DNA of 64,000 nt from Fusarium oxysporum f. sp. lycopersici 4287 (taxonomy: Eukaryota > Ascomycota > Sordariomycetes > Hypocreales > Nectriaceae), in assembly GCF_000149955.1 (NCBI RefSeq), contig NC_030994.1, forward strand, positions 2,285,071-2,349,070. Direction: 5' to 3'. A model generated the notes under the pieces. It saw only the letters and a program-made list of their open reading frames with translations, ran no database searches and was not told where the DNA came from. Position numbers and translations under genes: made by a program. Shown here one piece after another: positions 39,401 through 52,400 of this stretch (positions are counted from its first letter, which is position 1; each line of letters opens with the position of its first letter).

Positions 39401-40963
39401 TGGACTGTGGGTGAGGTGACGGGCGGATGCCAGTCAAGTGGGGGATCGTGGGGAGCGGTGTGTCGACCCTCTGCTCTGTGTGGATGGCCTCTAGTCTTCA
39501 TCACAAGACGACACCATAATCAAGATGAGCAACGTGGACTGCAATGGGAAAATACCACCCTACCATCGGCAGCGTAGCGCTATCCCACTCAACTACATCA
39601 TCGCAAAGATTTCTGGTCTGATTATTTACGTTTGATAATACAGATATTGGCCAAGATCGACTCCCTCACGATTCAATGGCTCTCATTCAGACATATCAAA
39701 CACTTGGCATGCTTACTGTGCCTCCCGGAGTTCGGCTTCTTGACTCGCTCGGCACTTGGTCACCAGCACAATACAGCACAGCATATGCAATCTCGTGAAT
39801 AACCAAAATTGTCGACCCAAGCCAATTGACTGGCTCAATCTCATGTTGACAGTTGCGGTCTGCAGGTGATTCGCTGCGTGCCAGTCGATTCGAGTCCCTG
39901 CTATCCGTACTATCGCGGTCTCGTGCGTCGTCACGGGACGATCATCAAGCTAACTATCAAGATTTGGTAACCCGTAGCCTGGATCAACAGACTGATTGGA
40001 CATGCTCCAGAAGCCTCCCTTGCCATGTCTGTTATGCCGTGATGAAGCGAACGTCGTCCCCTGGTGTGGCTGCACAAGCGTGCGTGTCCTCAACTCTGCT
40101 TGTCCTTGCCTTTTCGATCCTGGGGGCTTAGAGGTTGTTGGTCAACATGGATGAGGCCTCTACTATGTACCTAGTTAACTTAGTGTGCGTTTATTATTCT
40201 ACAGCACCAAATGTGATTCATGCAGGGTACGACTCGAGAACTTTGATAATGCAGGAGAATAATGAAATACATACGCAGAAATGTGCTCATCAGCGTCGTG
40301 GCGATTCAAACTCATGATATCACAGACCCTCTATCTCGCAGCATTCTCTGCGGCAAAGCGAGTAACCCGTCTGTCTCATGCATCTCGGCAAACCTTGACT
40401 ACCTACACAAAAGTCCCCTTCTGAATGGTCCATTGCTACATCTGCCTGTCTCAAAGTCATAAAGTGTCTCATATTAAGGTTGGCTGGGAACAAGAGTCTA
40501 TGAGTTGAAGCTATGGCGTTCACTGGGACGGTTGTTGATTCAAAGTACTAATAATATTACATAGGATACCTAATCTAATATCTCGTCATTGGACTAGGTC
40601 TATTGAAATCTAAGGTCTTTTAAGATTAGACTCAATAATGAGATTGTATCTAAACGTCAGCAAGAGTTGGAACTGCCTCTTTTCCTGCCTTATCGGGGCT
40701 GGCTGGCGGGCTGGTAGAATAGGACCGAATCCTTCTATTTGGCAAATACAATGAGATCAGATGCTAGAGGCTATACACTTGTCTTGTACCTTCAAGGGGC
40801 TTTGTGCAAGGCCCCGGAATCTTAACTACATACAAATCTAGTCGAATCAGTCATGCATCTTGACAGATACCTCCCCGTCTCAGCCATGGACCCAATATAC
40901 ATAATAGCAAACAGCGTAGATATGTAGGCATCGATTGTGAGCCTCCAACATAGATTTGCCAAT
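33475..40963. other. 7.5-kb gene-poor region upstream of the regulator
   Basis: No open frame here has a domain, a leader or coding-like composition. The longest (38332-38829, 165 codons) shows none and contains the CTGGG repeat. Base composition is ordinary, not AT-rich, so old repeat-induced mutation of a transposon is not suggested. A long promoter, an unannotated noncoding transcript or an unusual gene are all possible. Confidence 0.5.
38746..38770. repeat. short CTGGG tandem repeat
   Basis: Four exact copies of CTGGG followed by CTGGC stand in tandem. The run is too short to suggest more than local slippage. Confidence 0.8.
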
Positions 40964-43900
40964 TCACTTGCATCTTGGAAAAGTTTCGGTTTCCCGCCCT
41001 TTACCCTGGGACTCATGGTCGGCCGCTGGTCGTCCAAAGCTCATTCGTCTTCCCTCCAAACGAAATGCAGACCTGAAGCTGCTTCCGCTGGCGGGCGTCA
41101 TCGTTTTGTTTCTGCTTGGGGTCGGTGCCCCCTCACGCATTGCTTTACGTAGCTTACGTGTCTCTACTGTTAATCCCTGGGGTTTCTTGTCTCGATATGT
41201 AGCGGCTGGATTCACTTCAACCCTCGCGGTTGCCCGAGAAGGGGTTTGTGTCTGTCTGGGAGGTCGATCGAGTGCGAGGTTTAGCTGAGATCCAGAAGGA
41301 AGAGGTGGTACAGGCGGCCTAGGTGATGAGAATAGCGGTTCTGGGGCATCTTCGAGGAACTGCTTCCATTGTATGAGACTCTCTTTACTCGTTCTATTAT
41401 CGGTAGCGACGTTGTTTTGAACTGCAGAGTCCCCATTAGCCGCACTTTCGAGGGAGTCCTTACGACTGGATCTCTTTGGCGATTGTCTGCTCTGAAACTC
41501 ACGCTCGACCTTGTCTCGAAAGTACGCCGCTCGTTTCTCTTTCTCCCTTTTCCCTTCGCCATTACCCGAGACCCACGGCGACGCATAAGGTGGTTCGGGT
41601 TCGCAGTTAGCAAACGGGGACCATGCCAAGGTGGGCTCAGCCGGTGTTTGGGGAGTGGCTGGGGGGTTGTAGTCCGAACGTATACGCTTGCGGAAGATAC
41701 TGCTGATGCTGGAGGATGGTGTTCGTGGAACGGCAGTGGTTTGTGATGCGGTGGGTGATGGGGTTCTTGGATCAGGAACGTCTGCCTCACTTCCTGGAGG
41801 TATCAAGGACGAGGCTCGAGTTGAGTGATCGAGCTGCTGGTTCGATGAACGGTAGGTGCTGCTGGGAGTAAGTCTCGCTCGCGATGGCGGCTTCTGGAGC
41901 TTGTGAGGCTGCGAGAAGTCTCGCGTAGTGGCTGACGTTGAACGCTCAACATCTCCATCATCCATGGTCGCACTTGGCTGAAACAAAGTCTTTGGCCAAT
42001 CCGCCCCAGAAGAAGCCTCCCCATAGTTCTCAATTCGTCCATCGTTTCGCGACACGGTTCTAGACTTTCGGGGTGTAGCTGCGATAGCCCTCATCCATTC
42101 TTTTGGTGCAAAAGCGCGTTCATGCCGCCCAGAGTCCGGCAAATCAGGCAAGCGTCTTACTTTTGAGGTCTTCTCCGTTATGCTTTTACTCATTTGAATC
42201 CAATTAGACTCTTGAGGAGGGCATCTAAGACGTTCCTGAGTACTCTGGAGGTTGAGCATCATGCCAGACCTGGGGAATGTACCCCTGGAAATACTTTCCC
42301 TACGACGCTCCGGGGTAAAGCCTGGTTGCCCCATGGCTTCCAGGTTGAAAGATGCTTTGTGTTCAAGCCTTTTCATAGGCTGTGTTGGGGTAACAATTGT
42401 GGAAGCCGAACGTTGAAGGCCTCTTGGCGCAGGTGTTGCCTGCAGGAGGCCCTGCTCCTGGTGTCCTAGCCCACGAGGCGTACGATCTCCTTCTGTTGGA
42501 GTATCATCGTCATCTCCGAAGACTTCGGGATCGAAGGAGTCGTCTCGCTCAGTTGGGGCACTGATCCTAAGCATCTCAAGTGTGGTAGGCGGACCAGCAT
42601 ACCCCCTATCAAACAATCTTGGCCATCTACGATCAGATTCGTCAGTGTTAGCCCTATGTTTCCGTCGATTGATATGCAAGGGACTTGGCTGAAGTTCAGA
42701 GATAATTGATTCTGTGTCGGCCTCCCATAAGTCCGCAGAAAGCCCTTGGTGATACTTATCACTAGGACTTAGAATTAATCTTGCTTGTCGGGTATCTTCA
42801 AAAAGGAGTTTACCGCCAGAATCACCAACAACACGCTTTGTAAGTGTTCCTGGAGTCAATCGATGAGTTGGTTCAACTGCGATAGGGAAACGAGCTAGGG
42901 GACTGCGTGTGTCTGTTGTTGCCAGCGACTGGGGAGTACAGTCAACAGTCTTGCCTCTAGGCCTTGGAGTGGCAAAATCAAAAACAGACATTTCCTCTTT
43001 GCATATACGGGATAACTGCCTCGAAAGCCTGAAGCTACCAGAGTCGTTGTGGACTTGTCTATCAGCTTGATCTGAGTCACCTATCAGATCCTTCTTCCTG
43101 ACACTCTGACGAGAAGAGGGGGTGCCCGGGTCGGGCAAACTTGGTGGTTGTTGATTTCGAAAGGTAACTGCATCATCGACGCATGCAAAGCGAGCCGCAG
43201 TCCCCGTGCCCTTTGTAGTCTCGTCTGAATCCTCGGTCGGATCACTGTCCTTAGAAGCTTCAAGTGGTGTGATCGCGCTTGCTATCTCATCGTTCTCGTC
43301 GGGTTCATATTCGCTCATAGGCCGCCAATCTTCGACCTCCCCCCCGGCTAGTACTGGTTTCGTCAGTATTTATTACAAATTATTTTGGGAAGAAAAGCAG
43401 ATAACGTACCTCTACGTGGCACAACCATGTCTTTTTCTTCAGGATCAGCGCCTCCACGACCATCCCCGGCTTCTTTGTCCAACTCTGAGACCTTTTTAAC
43501 CTGAGCATCGCTCATATTGAAACGCAAGGTATCCATGAATGTGGGTAGAAGAATCGGCTCGCCGCCTAAGTGAAGGGATAGACGCATGGGCCCATTGGCG
43601 TAAGTTTCTGGTCTTACAGTTGATACTGATTCCCCATCAGATTCAGCTGCATATCCATCTGCGGCTGCGCTTTCTACATTGACTCCAAAAGCCATGGGTT
43701 CCAAATCACGCCGGATTACTTTTGGTATTTGTGGTATTACCAGGAATTGCTTGTAGTAATTCGTCCAGAACCAATGTTTGTCAGGGGGTGGGAGTTCACA
43801 TGGTCGATCCTCGCAGTCAGATAAGTACTTCTCCATCAGATACATTCGACAGTACTCCATAGGCGAAAGGCGTGGTTTCGTAAGTTGGCAACTCAGTCCA

Positions 43901-44298
43901 ATACTTCTACCCCCTCTGTGGAAGGGCCGGAGGGTGCTTCCCCCCACAGTGATCTGTCTCTGGGGTGATTTGGGACTTTGTATTGGGCTCGAAGATGTAT
44001 TACGGGCCTCATAGCTTTTGGCTTCAAAGCTGAAACTCCCCGGACATGGGCCTATGATAGATACTGGCTCCGAGGTGTTTGCTTTGAGCGACGGCCAGCG
44101 CTTCCTATCACTTGACTTGCGTGTAGTGGAAGTGCCCACGTGCTGGTCCAGTGCCTGGAACGGCACACCACTTTGGTCTGTCCTTTCGGATCTATCAGAC
44201 TGATAGCGCATTCTCTTTTTTATCTTGTCCAAAACGCTGGGTGTGAGATGTGCTTTAAGTCTCTCAGGAATATGTGGTAAGGGGGGCACAGGTGGCAT
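40964..44298 (-). CDS. large uncharacterised Ser/Pro/Arg-rich protein (downstream half of a possible single gene)
   Basis: Exons 44298-43410 and 43347-40964 give 1090 residues if the ATG at 44298 is used. The intron (43409-43348) is canonical with a CTGACG branch site. The first 250 residues contain a well-ordered part (SPMEYCRMYLMEKYLSDCED, then WFWTNYYKQFLVIPQIPKVI); the remainder is disordered, rich in Ser, Pro and basic residues, with many TP and SP sites that suggest phosphorylation. No known domain is seen. Upstream the same frame continues without a break through 11 codons (YDPDSDDEGND) to a TAG at 44334-44332 that ends the neighbouring frame. The two may therefore be one protein of about 1520 residues. 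Function unknown. Confidence 0.75.
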
Positions 44299-44331
44299 GT
44301 CATTACCCTCATCATCGCTGTCGGGATCGTA

Positions 44332-45647
44332 CTAGAAATCTCGACTGTCAATTTCTCGAGGTAAGATAAGACCCAAAGCTGCTTGTTCGACTGGCGACAT
44401 GTCGAGCTTTCGGGTGAATGGGTGCTGAAAGAACTCTGTTTTGGAGAGACTATCAGGATAGGACAGGACGGGTGGTGCGCTGAGATCTTGAGAAAAAAGA
44501 GCGCCATCTGTTTTAGCTGGACTCATTTCTCTTCCAGGCATTCCTTTTAGTAGAGGATGTGAAGTCGATAGAACCCATGGGCTTAAGGGTGTCGTTGGCG
44601 CAGAGTCCTGGTTGTCGTTTGGAGTCACAGTTGTGAAAATAGCGCTCGCGCCCTGGGTTGCATTTGCTGAAAAACCAGAGCTTCGTGAAGTTTCTGTATC
44701 AAACAACGTGGGCGAGGTTGGAGATGCTACATGATACGATCCGATGCTGAATGATTTCCGTTCAAGATCGTTCATGATCGCCAAGCACACACCTTCCAGC
44801 TTCTTGAACTCTTCACAGTATCTCACCATAGCATCTCTGGCTTGAGGATACCCTGGGACCTCGCACCAGCTAGACAGCTTCATTTTAACGATTTCTTGCA
44901 GTTGAGGGGAGAAAGGGCTCTCGGACATCAGGTGCTCAAAGACAGAAAACCGAACACTGTCTCGAAGACTTGGTGAGTGTGGAGTTGGGTCGACATCGTC
45001 TTCGTCTTCGAGAAACACATCTGAAGGCACAAGAGCATTGAGCATTCCCATAATTTGAGGGATCTCCTTCCTGCACTCGGAATCTCTCGTCAATTCTTTG
45101 ATAAGGATCTGGGGGGTAGTCAGTTCACCAAGGCGCATTCGGGGAGCAGTATGTGTCTTACACAGGCCCTGAAACCGGCGTGTAGAAGCCGAAAATTTGC
45201 GCTAGAAGTCCTATCAAGCTCTTGGAGCATTTGTAGTTGACTTTCTGTCGGTAAGATGGTCTCCATGGCAGCATGGGTAGCTTCAAGGAGGCGAAGGCGA
45301 CGAATTTCGATGGCATCGAGGTAGCCAAGGCCATCCATGGCGCGTTCAAAGTCAATACCTCCATCCTTGGGCTTCCGAAAGATATTTGAAGCTATGTACT
45401 TGGAATTCTTGCGACTATTCGCGTCATAGTCGACTCCTCTTGCTGCACGGATGGCTGGCCAGGTTGTTTGAAGGGAGGCTTGAATGGTTTGGTCGTTATC
45501 GAATGCCAAAAGCCTCGTTTGCATCTGCTGCGCAAAGCCACACTGTCGAGAGTTAAGATCATCTGATTCATCGTTGACCAATTGTTTAAGGGCTTCATAG
45601 CCTGTCCCTAACCACCAGGTTTCGAGTTCAGCAGCATAGGGTGGCAT
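44332..45647 (-). CDS. uncharacterised helical protein (upstream half of a possible single gene)
   Basis: Exons 45647-45162 and 45108-44332 give 420 residues. The intron 45161-45109 (GTAAGA donor, GAACTGAC branch, CAG acceptor) joins FRLLHAGFRAC to ILIKELTRD. The N-terminal 260 residues are helical and look folded (for example ELETWWLGTGYEALKQL, DAMVRYCEEFKKLEGVCLAIMNDLE); the C-terminal part is Ser/Thr/Pro-rich and ends in ALGLILPREIDSRDF before a TAG. I recognise no domain. The start may lie further upstream: an acceptor-like CGGCAG just before GAATATCACGAAGCG could join a first exon beginning at 46045, but I could not find a convincing donor. The next frame begins 34 bases after the TAG in the same phase. 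Confidence 0.7.
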
Positions 45648-46674
45648 CGCTTCGTGATATTCTGCCGAAATATGTTGCTCAGAGTGCGGAGGAGAAAGCT
45701 TATACAGCGCGATCGCACATGATGCATCAGTCAGAGACGAAGAGGATTAAAACAGTGGAAGGAATAGATCTGTGAATGAAGAAGAAGGTATTTCGAGAGT
45801 GAAAGGCTGCCAAATATTGATCTTGGCAGTGAATAAAGGTGGAAAGGGCGTGAAAGGAAAATTCTGCAGGCAGCGACTGATCCACTGTAGCCGTGGTATT
45901 CAGGCTGGCTGTTGAAAGAGCCGTTTACGCGAGATGCATCTTGTTGTTTATACATTTGTTCATGATGAATGTGGCCAGAATCGTTTGTGGTCGCGTCACT
46001 GTTCACACCTTCCTTCCATGAGTTGGACCAGCTGTTTGAAAGCATTGTAGACTAATCACGTGGCCTCATAGTACATTTGACTGCCATTAATTGATAGCGA
46101 TTCGAATCGTTGAGGATATTCGTTACTGACGGGAAGCTGAAGTTGTCGATACTGCCGTTACCCCGTATCTCATGAGGTCATTTCAGAGTGGGAAAGATCC
46201 ATTCGGTGACATGCATCTCAAATCCCCTGTCCTGCTGAGTCTCAGCTAAATTGACGAGGCCTCCTGCATTCCCCGCTAAAATTACAGTGGTTTTTGCACT
46301 AGCGCAAGGAATAGCGGGCACCGTCAGTGGAATTGCAGGGGGAGATTCTGCAGCTGTCGCCGAGGATCTGGTCAAGTCTCTGCCAAGGCCAATGGCAGCC
46401 AGTTTCAGGGCAGCTAACTGTCACTGGTGGCCCCAAATCTGTTCTGACGCAGCACAACCAGGAACCTGAGCTAACTTTGTTTTTTGAACCTTGACCAAGC
46501 TTGAATTGGACTGTTCCTTTCGTGCCACGAAGCCACTGGTCGTCCTACTCCCTTCTTTTTCTTCTCTCCTTTGTTCTACTGGCGTTGGTGTAACTCTTGA
46601 TAGCCTCAACCGGCACGTCAATTGACTCGTGTAACTGCTTTCGTCTTTCTCTATTGCACTGCAAATCATTAATT
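45648..46674. other. divergent promoter region
   Basis: This lies between the minus-strand uncharacterised gene and the mitochondrial ATPase gene. A minus-strand frame from 46045 to 45731 could supply a first coding exon for the former; otherwise nothing is seen. Confidence 0.4.
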
Positions 46675-48724
46675 ATGATTTTGAGGCATTCAGGGCGCCT
46701 GGTGCGTCGCCTCAACCAACCTGTCAGCTCCTTGAACTTGGCACGACCAGTTGGACCGCAGATTCGGTATCTGGGGCCGAGATGCACAAATAGCAATGTT
46801 GTCAGCAAGCTTCGATTCTCATCTCAAGCTCGCAAAAGAAAAGGTATTGATTGATATTTAATTCTTGTCTTTTGTCACACGATCCCACCAAGAGGCGACT
46901 CTTCACAGCAAAACTTGGGTAACCCAGAGGTTCCGGCATTTGCATTTCTGTTTCCAGAAACGGCACTTTCAGTCAGCATCTTATCGAGACTTGGCTTTGA
47001 GCAACAGTCCCAACTATTTCTGATCTGCAAGTGGGGATCAGGCTGAAGAGCGGGAATCGCTGCATATCAAATTAATATGTTGCTGGAAGCCCAGAAATCG
47101 ACATGAAATCGAACTGTTGCTAACTTTTTAAAGCGGAAGAAGCACCTGAGTATAATGCAGAGGCAGAGGCAGAGACTCAGAAAGGCCCCAAGTCCTCCTC
47201 CTCAGAGCCTTCACTTCTAGGCAAGATGGGAGAGGCCGCGGCCACGACCTTTGCGTCCATAGTGGTGTTGGGTCTGGGCTTTGCTGCTGCGGGCTATATT
47301 TATCACAAGTTTTACAAGATGCTCGTCCTCCAAAAGATGAATCACGCTTTTGAGCCAGGGGATCCGGTCCTGGATTTGGCTGCAATTGGTAAAGATGTTC
47401 CTCATCAACCAGGTGGTTCTGGCGAACATTGGATATACCGCCCGGAGCAGCAGCGTGTTGATGACATTGTCATGGGGCGCGTTGTCGGGCACTATTACCT
47501 TTTGATCGGTGATAAGGGGTCTGGTAAGAGCAGCATGCTTATTGATGCTATGCGAAAGAATGAGGGTGATGGTGTTGCCATGTTCGAAGCGCACGCAGAC
47601 CTGGAGATCTTCCGTATTCGTCTTGGCAAGGCCCTCGATTATGAGTTTCACGAGGATTACATCGGAGGGTACTTCAGTGAGAGGGGTCCCCGCGAAACCA
47701 CAGCTCTTCTGGACATTGAACGTGCTCTCAACAAATTGGAGAAAGTGGCCATGCAGAAGCGAAGAGAAAGGGGCAAGCCTTTAGTGGTGATTGTCAACCA
47801 GATGCACCTCCTTCGCCATGATGATGATGGTCGAGATGTCATTGAACTACTACAGCAACGGGCTGAACAGTGGGCTGCTGCCAACATTGTCACTATGGTT
47901 TTCAACTCAGATGACTACTGGGTGTATGAGCGCCTCAAACAGCTTGCTACCAGAATGGAGGTTCTCCCTGTCACTGATCTACCTAAACAACAAGCTATTT
48001 CGGCTCTCCAGCGATATCGTCAGAAGTACTGGAAGGAAAGCATTGACGCCGCAGTTCTCGAAGAAGTCTATGAAAGGGTCGGAGGGCGGCTGAGCTTTCT
48101 CAACCGAGTAGCAAAGAGCAGGGATATGATGGGAACTTGCGAAAGGATCAAGGAAATTGAAAAGAAGTGGTTCCTCAACCAGTGTTGGATTCTCGGTCCA
48201 GAGATGGATGACGATGTCATGGATCAACAGAAGTGGGCTGTAAGTTTGAAGAAATACTACATTGCATTTATAGAGACAAGTTACTGACCGAATCATAGGC
48301 TGCCGCTATGTGTTTGGCCAAGGCATTGGTCGACAAGGAAAAGGATATGGAAGAACATGAGACCTACGACCCTATTGTTGGACATGTGCTTCCGACCTAC
48401 CCTTTCCACATCGCTCAGCAAATCATGACCCGCTGTGACTTTATCCGAGATCTCGATCGATTGAACCTCTTCAGCATCACCAGTGAGGCAGATGTTCGAG
48501 CGAGCAGCGTTCCGATGCATCGAGCTTTCAGAGAAATTTGTGCTGAGCCTAACTTCGAAAAGCACCTGGAGGGCACGATACAAAGAATTGCTGATATCGA
48601 AAGTTTGGGCCGCACTCGCGAGCTTGTTGCCAAAGACTTGGTTCTTGGTGGACAGTATGAGATCGAGCATAACCGCAAGGGTATTACAGTGAAGCTGAAG
48701 GAGGCTGAGAAGGAAGATGACTGA
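46675..48724 (+). CDS. mitochondrial membrane-anchored P-loop ATPase, uncharacterised
   Basis: Exons 46675-46843, 47134-48239 and 48299-48724 give 566 residues. The first exon is an Arg-rich, acid-free start (MILRHSGRLVRRLNQ) with RFSSQ near its end, a mitochondrial presequence with a likely cleavage site. A Glu/Ala-rich stretch and one membrane segment (TTFASIVVLGLGFAAAGYIY) follow, then an ATPase domain: Walker A GDKGSGKSS, a strand VVIVNQMHLL at the Walker B place, and sensor-1-like MVFNSDDY. The C-terminal helical part resembles a lid and winged-helix region of Orc1/ATPase_2-like proteins. The Walker B acids are replaced by Asn-Gln. The overall build recalls Yme2-like inner-membrane proteins, but I cannot assign it. 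The first intron (290 nt) is long for this window. Confidence 0.85.
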
Positions 48725-49422
48725 GGCAATTGCGTGCGCTTTTGGATTTGCTTCCATGGAAGTAAATGGGAATGATGACGCCCTATTAGTGTTTTTGGAT
48801 TTCTCTGGTCATATACGCCTGAATGAGGTATGACCGGAATAATGTTGAAGGACAGGCGCAGGTGATGGATGTTTTTGGGTCTGATGAAGTGACCTGTACA
48901 ATAACTGACTGACTTACATAGATTTTCTTGGCACGTGTCGAAATAACTCTGTACAAACCTGTACTGTTTCTTTAGATTAGTGTAATAAACAACAACAGTA
49001 TATATTTGACTCTCAATGCTTCGAGATTAGCGTAACATCATAACTGACCCTCGGAGAGCAAGAAAACTTAAGGCTTTGGAAAAGGATGTTGAAATAAACT
49101 CGGTAAAGAGTCCCCTAAGCTTAGATTATATTACCTAAATATTTTATTGCTTAGGGTCAAGGTCTTGAGTTTTCTTGCCTCCCCTAGCTGACCTCTTGAC
49201 CTGAGCTATGGGCAGAGGTCAGAGACCAGATGAAAGGGGTACGAGTGTGGGGTTCACGTGATCAATGTCACGACAACGCGAAGGAGCAACCATCTCTAGG
49301 TTAACCACGCCGTCAGTTTTTTTCGTGACGCCCCACACCTTCTTCCAATTTCCCCTTACCCTACATCCTCAACTCGCGTTCTGTCGACGAGAAAGAAGCT
49401 ATCGTCGCGAAGCAGTTCACCG
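48725..49422. other. intergenic
   Basis: The 3' flank of the ATPase gene and the promoter of the Reb1-like gene; no other signal is recognised. Confidence 0.5.
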
Positions 49423-52400
49423 ATGTCAGGCAACGGCAACGGCAGTAGCAAGTGGCCTGACTTCCGCCTCGCGTCGACCCTATGGTCTCTTATGCCCGGC
49501 TCCCAGTCCAACAGGCCAGATAAGCAAAACGACGAAGACCGTGACGGCAACGAAGGCCACAAGAACGAGCAGCAGCTCAAGAACGAACCCCAAGAAGAGC
49601 TTCCAGAAGAGCTAATGCAGTCACTCGAGTTGACCCAAGACGAAGTCGGCACCGAAAACCGGCCAATTGACGAGATGAGCGGTTTCGATAACTACGATGG
49701 CGATGCTCAGGCTGGCCCAGAAGACGACGTTCAGGACCAAGACTTTGGCACACTCGAAATGTTCGACAGCAACGCAACACAAGCCCCCTACACGTCGCAA
49801 CTCGACAACGCGTCCCAGGAAGATCAGGCACCTGAGGCGCCTATGTTGGAAGATATACCGTCCTCTCAATCCCGAAAGCACAAGCGCGACAAGAAGGGGC
49901 GCAAACAGAAGGGCATAAATGAAAGTGAATCTCCACGACTGCCAGCTGCCGAAGAATCCTCGCGCAAGTCCAAAAAGTCCAAGAAAAAGTCAACGGTACC
50001 GGTCGAAATTCCTGATAGCCTGGTCGAAAACACATCAACCATATTCCCATCTCAACCTCTGGAGAACTTGGCTGCTGACTTTGATGATGAGGCTGCTGCT
50101 CCTGCTACTCAAACGAAGCGCAAGCGCAACCCCTCGGATTCTACTGACGGCAAGCAACGCAAGAAGCGGAGATCCCGTGACGAGGCAGCCGTCATCGAAT
50201 CACAGTTGGTGGAACCAGGAACACAGGATGGCCAAATTGAGGAAGCCGACACTAAAGAATCTCAAGCTGCCTCTTTCCTTCGCACTAGGGACGCAGCTCG
50301 CCCAGCTGCCATTTACGATGACGTCGCAGAGGATGCACCCCAATCTCCCAGTGCTGCACGCCTCGAGGTGCGTGATGCTCGATCAAGAGAAAGTAGTGCC
50401 GCTCATGACGAGATGGACATTGATGCATCAGTGAAGCAGAACCAGGATCAGGAGAATGAATTGTCTAGCTTTTCTGCAATCAATGGGCAAGAGAACACAG
50501 AACAACAGGAGCTTGAACAAGTGGCCAGGGATGTGTGGAATGCGCACATCAACGGCCAAAACCAGCCCAACACACAAGACTCATCTGTGCACACTGAGGA
50601 GATGGAAATTCCAACATCTGCACAGCGTCCTCATACAAGCAATGATGTGTACGATGTTCCTGGAAGCCCAGTTCAGGCCTCAAACCCCCCAAGTGCCAGC
50701 GCCAAGCGAACGCGATCGGGCAAGGCTAAGAAGGCCAAGCCTACTTTCTTTGAGAAATCGCCTTCCCCCGAGGTTCCTGAGGGTGACCTCCCATCACCTT
50801 CTGCCATGACACCGATGCCACGAAAGCGTACCAAGAAGGCTTCAAATCGTAGAAAGTCTGAAGCCAACCGTGCACTCTCGTCTCAAGACATGGAAGTCAG
50901 AGATGACGACGACTTATATGGCAATCCAGCAACCGGACGACGCAACCGAATGGCTGGCTTCACCCAGGGACGATTCAGCGATGAGGAACTTGGTCGTATC
51001 GCACAAGCAGTTGAGAGTTACCGTGTCGAGCGCAACATGGTGCAGCATGAACTGAATGCTATGATCCATGCTCCTGGAGGTACAACCGCTGGTGATGAGC
51101 ATGCCGCCCTTTGGGCACGCATCTTTGCAACATGCCCGGACCGACACAGACAGAAAATCATCAATATCACCCGAAAGAAGTTCCACAACTTCGTTGCTCG
51201 TGGTACTTGGACCAGCGAGCAAGATGCCGAGCTCCGTGACCTTATTGAGGCCAACGGAACAAAGTGGTCCAAAATTGCGGGTATCATCAACCGTCACCCA
51301 GAAGATCTTCGGGATCGTTATCGAAACTACATCATCTGCGGAGACTCCCAGCGGAAAGATACCTGGGACGAGGATGAAGAGGGTAACCTGACACAGTATG
51401 TAATGGAAGCTATGGCCGCCATTGACGAGTTGCGAATCATCCAACCTACCCGCGAACTGCTCAAGAAGCCATATGAGGAACTTATCGATTGGCAAAATAT
51501 CAGTGAGCGTATGGGGAGAACTCGCAGTCGACTTCAGTGTATCACCAAATGGAGGGCCATGAACATCAAGACTCATGGCAAGGATAAGTTGGTGTCACAT
51601 GCGCCCGATGCATCTATTTCTTTCCGCCTCGAGAAGGCCCGTCGTCAAATTGCCGCGATGCCTGAGGAAGAACGTTATCGCATGATCATGGCTATCTCAG
51701 GCTCATCCGCATCAGTTGAATCCAAGATTCCATGGCAAAGACTGGTTGACAAACAGTTCCGTAACAGCTGGCATCGACCAACGCAGATGCTTCTTTGGCG
51801 ACGCCTGAAGCAAAGTGTGCCCGAGTCAGAACAGAAGACTGTACGAGACTCTGCACAATACCTTCTTAATTTGTACGCCCAGACTGGCGAGCTTCCTAAT
51901 GTTGAGGATGCTCTTTTCGACGATGCGGAGGAAATGGAGTTCTTGAATAGTATCCCAACCACCCACGCTTCTCACAGCAACGCTTCTGCCAATGGTCAGA
52001 ACCACATGAGTGCCGAATTTGTTAACGAGGCCGATGAGGAGGAATCCGAACAACCGCAGCGTGAATACGGCGTTCCTGATGAGAACATCAATCCTGATTT
52101 ACCTATCGCACCAATGGAGGACTTCAACCCAGCCCCAATGGCATCAATGGATCCCGTTGCTGCGGTTGCAGACCTGGCTCCCATGGAGGATACTGAAATG
52201 GTTGACCCAGCTCTTTCTGCAGAGCATGCAGAGCCTACAGAGCCCGAAGAGCCCGTTGATGCACCAATGAAAGAAGAGCCTGCGCCTGTCGCCAAGCCCG
52301 CCAACACACCTGTGTTTGATGAGCCAGCTCCCCCTAAGGCAACCCGCGTTGCAAAGAGAACAGGTATGGGCAAGGCGAAGGCACCTAAGCCCCCTCGCAA

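Noticed and set aside
33475..40963. Degenerate RIP-mutated transposon
   Set aside because: The stretch is not AT-rich and shows no terminal repeats or transposase-like motifs by eye.
50914..51576. 220-codon minus-strand frame inside reb1
   Set aside because: It is antisense to the conserved Myb module and lacks any feature of its own.
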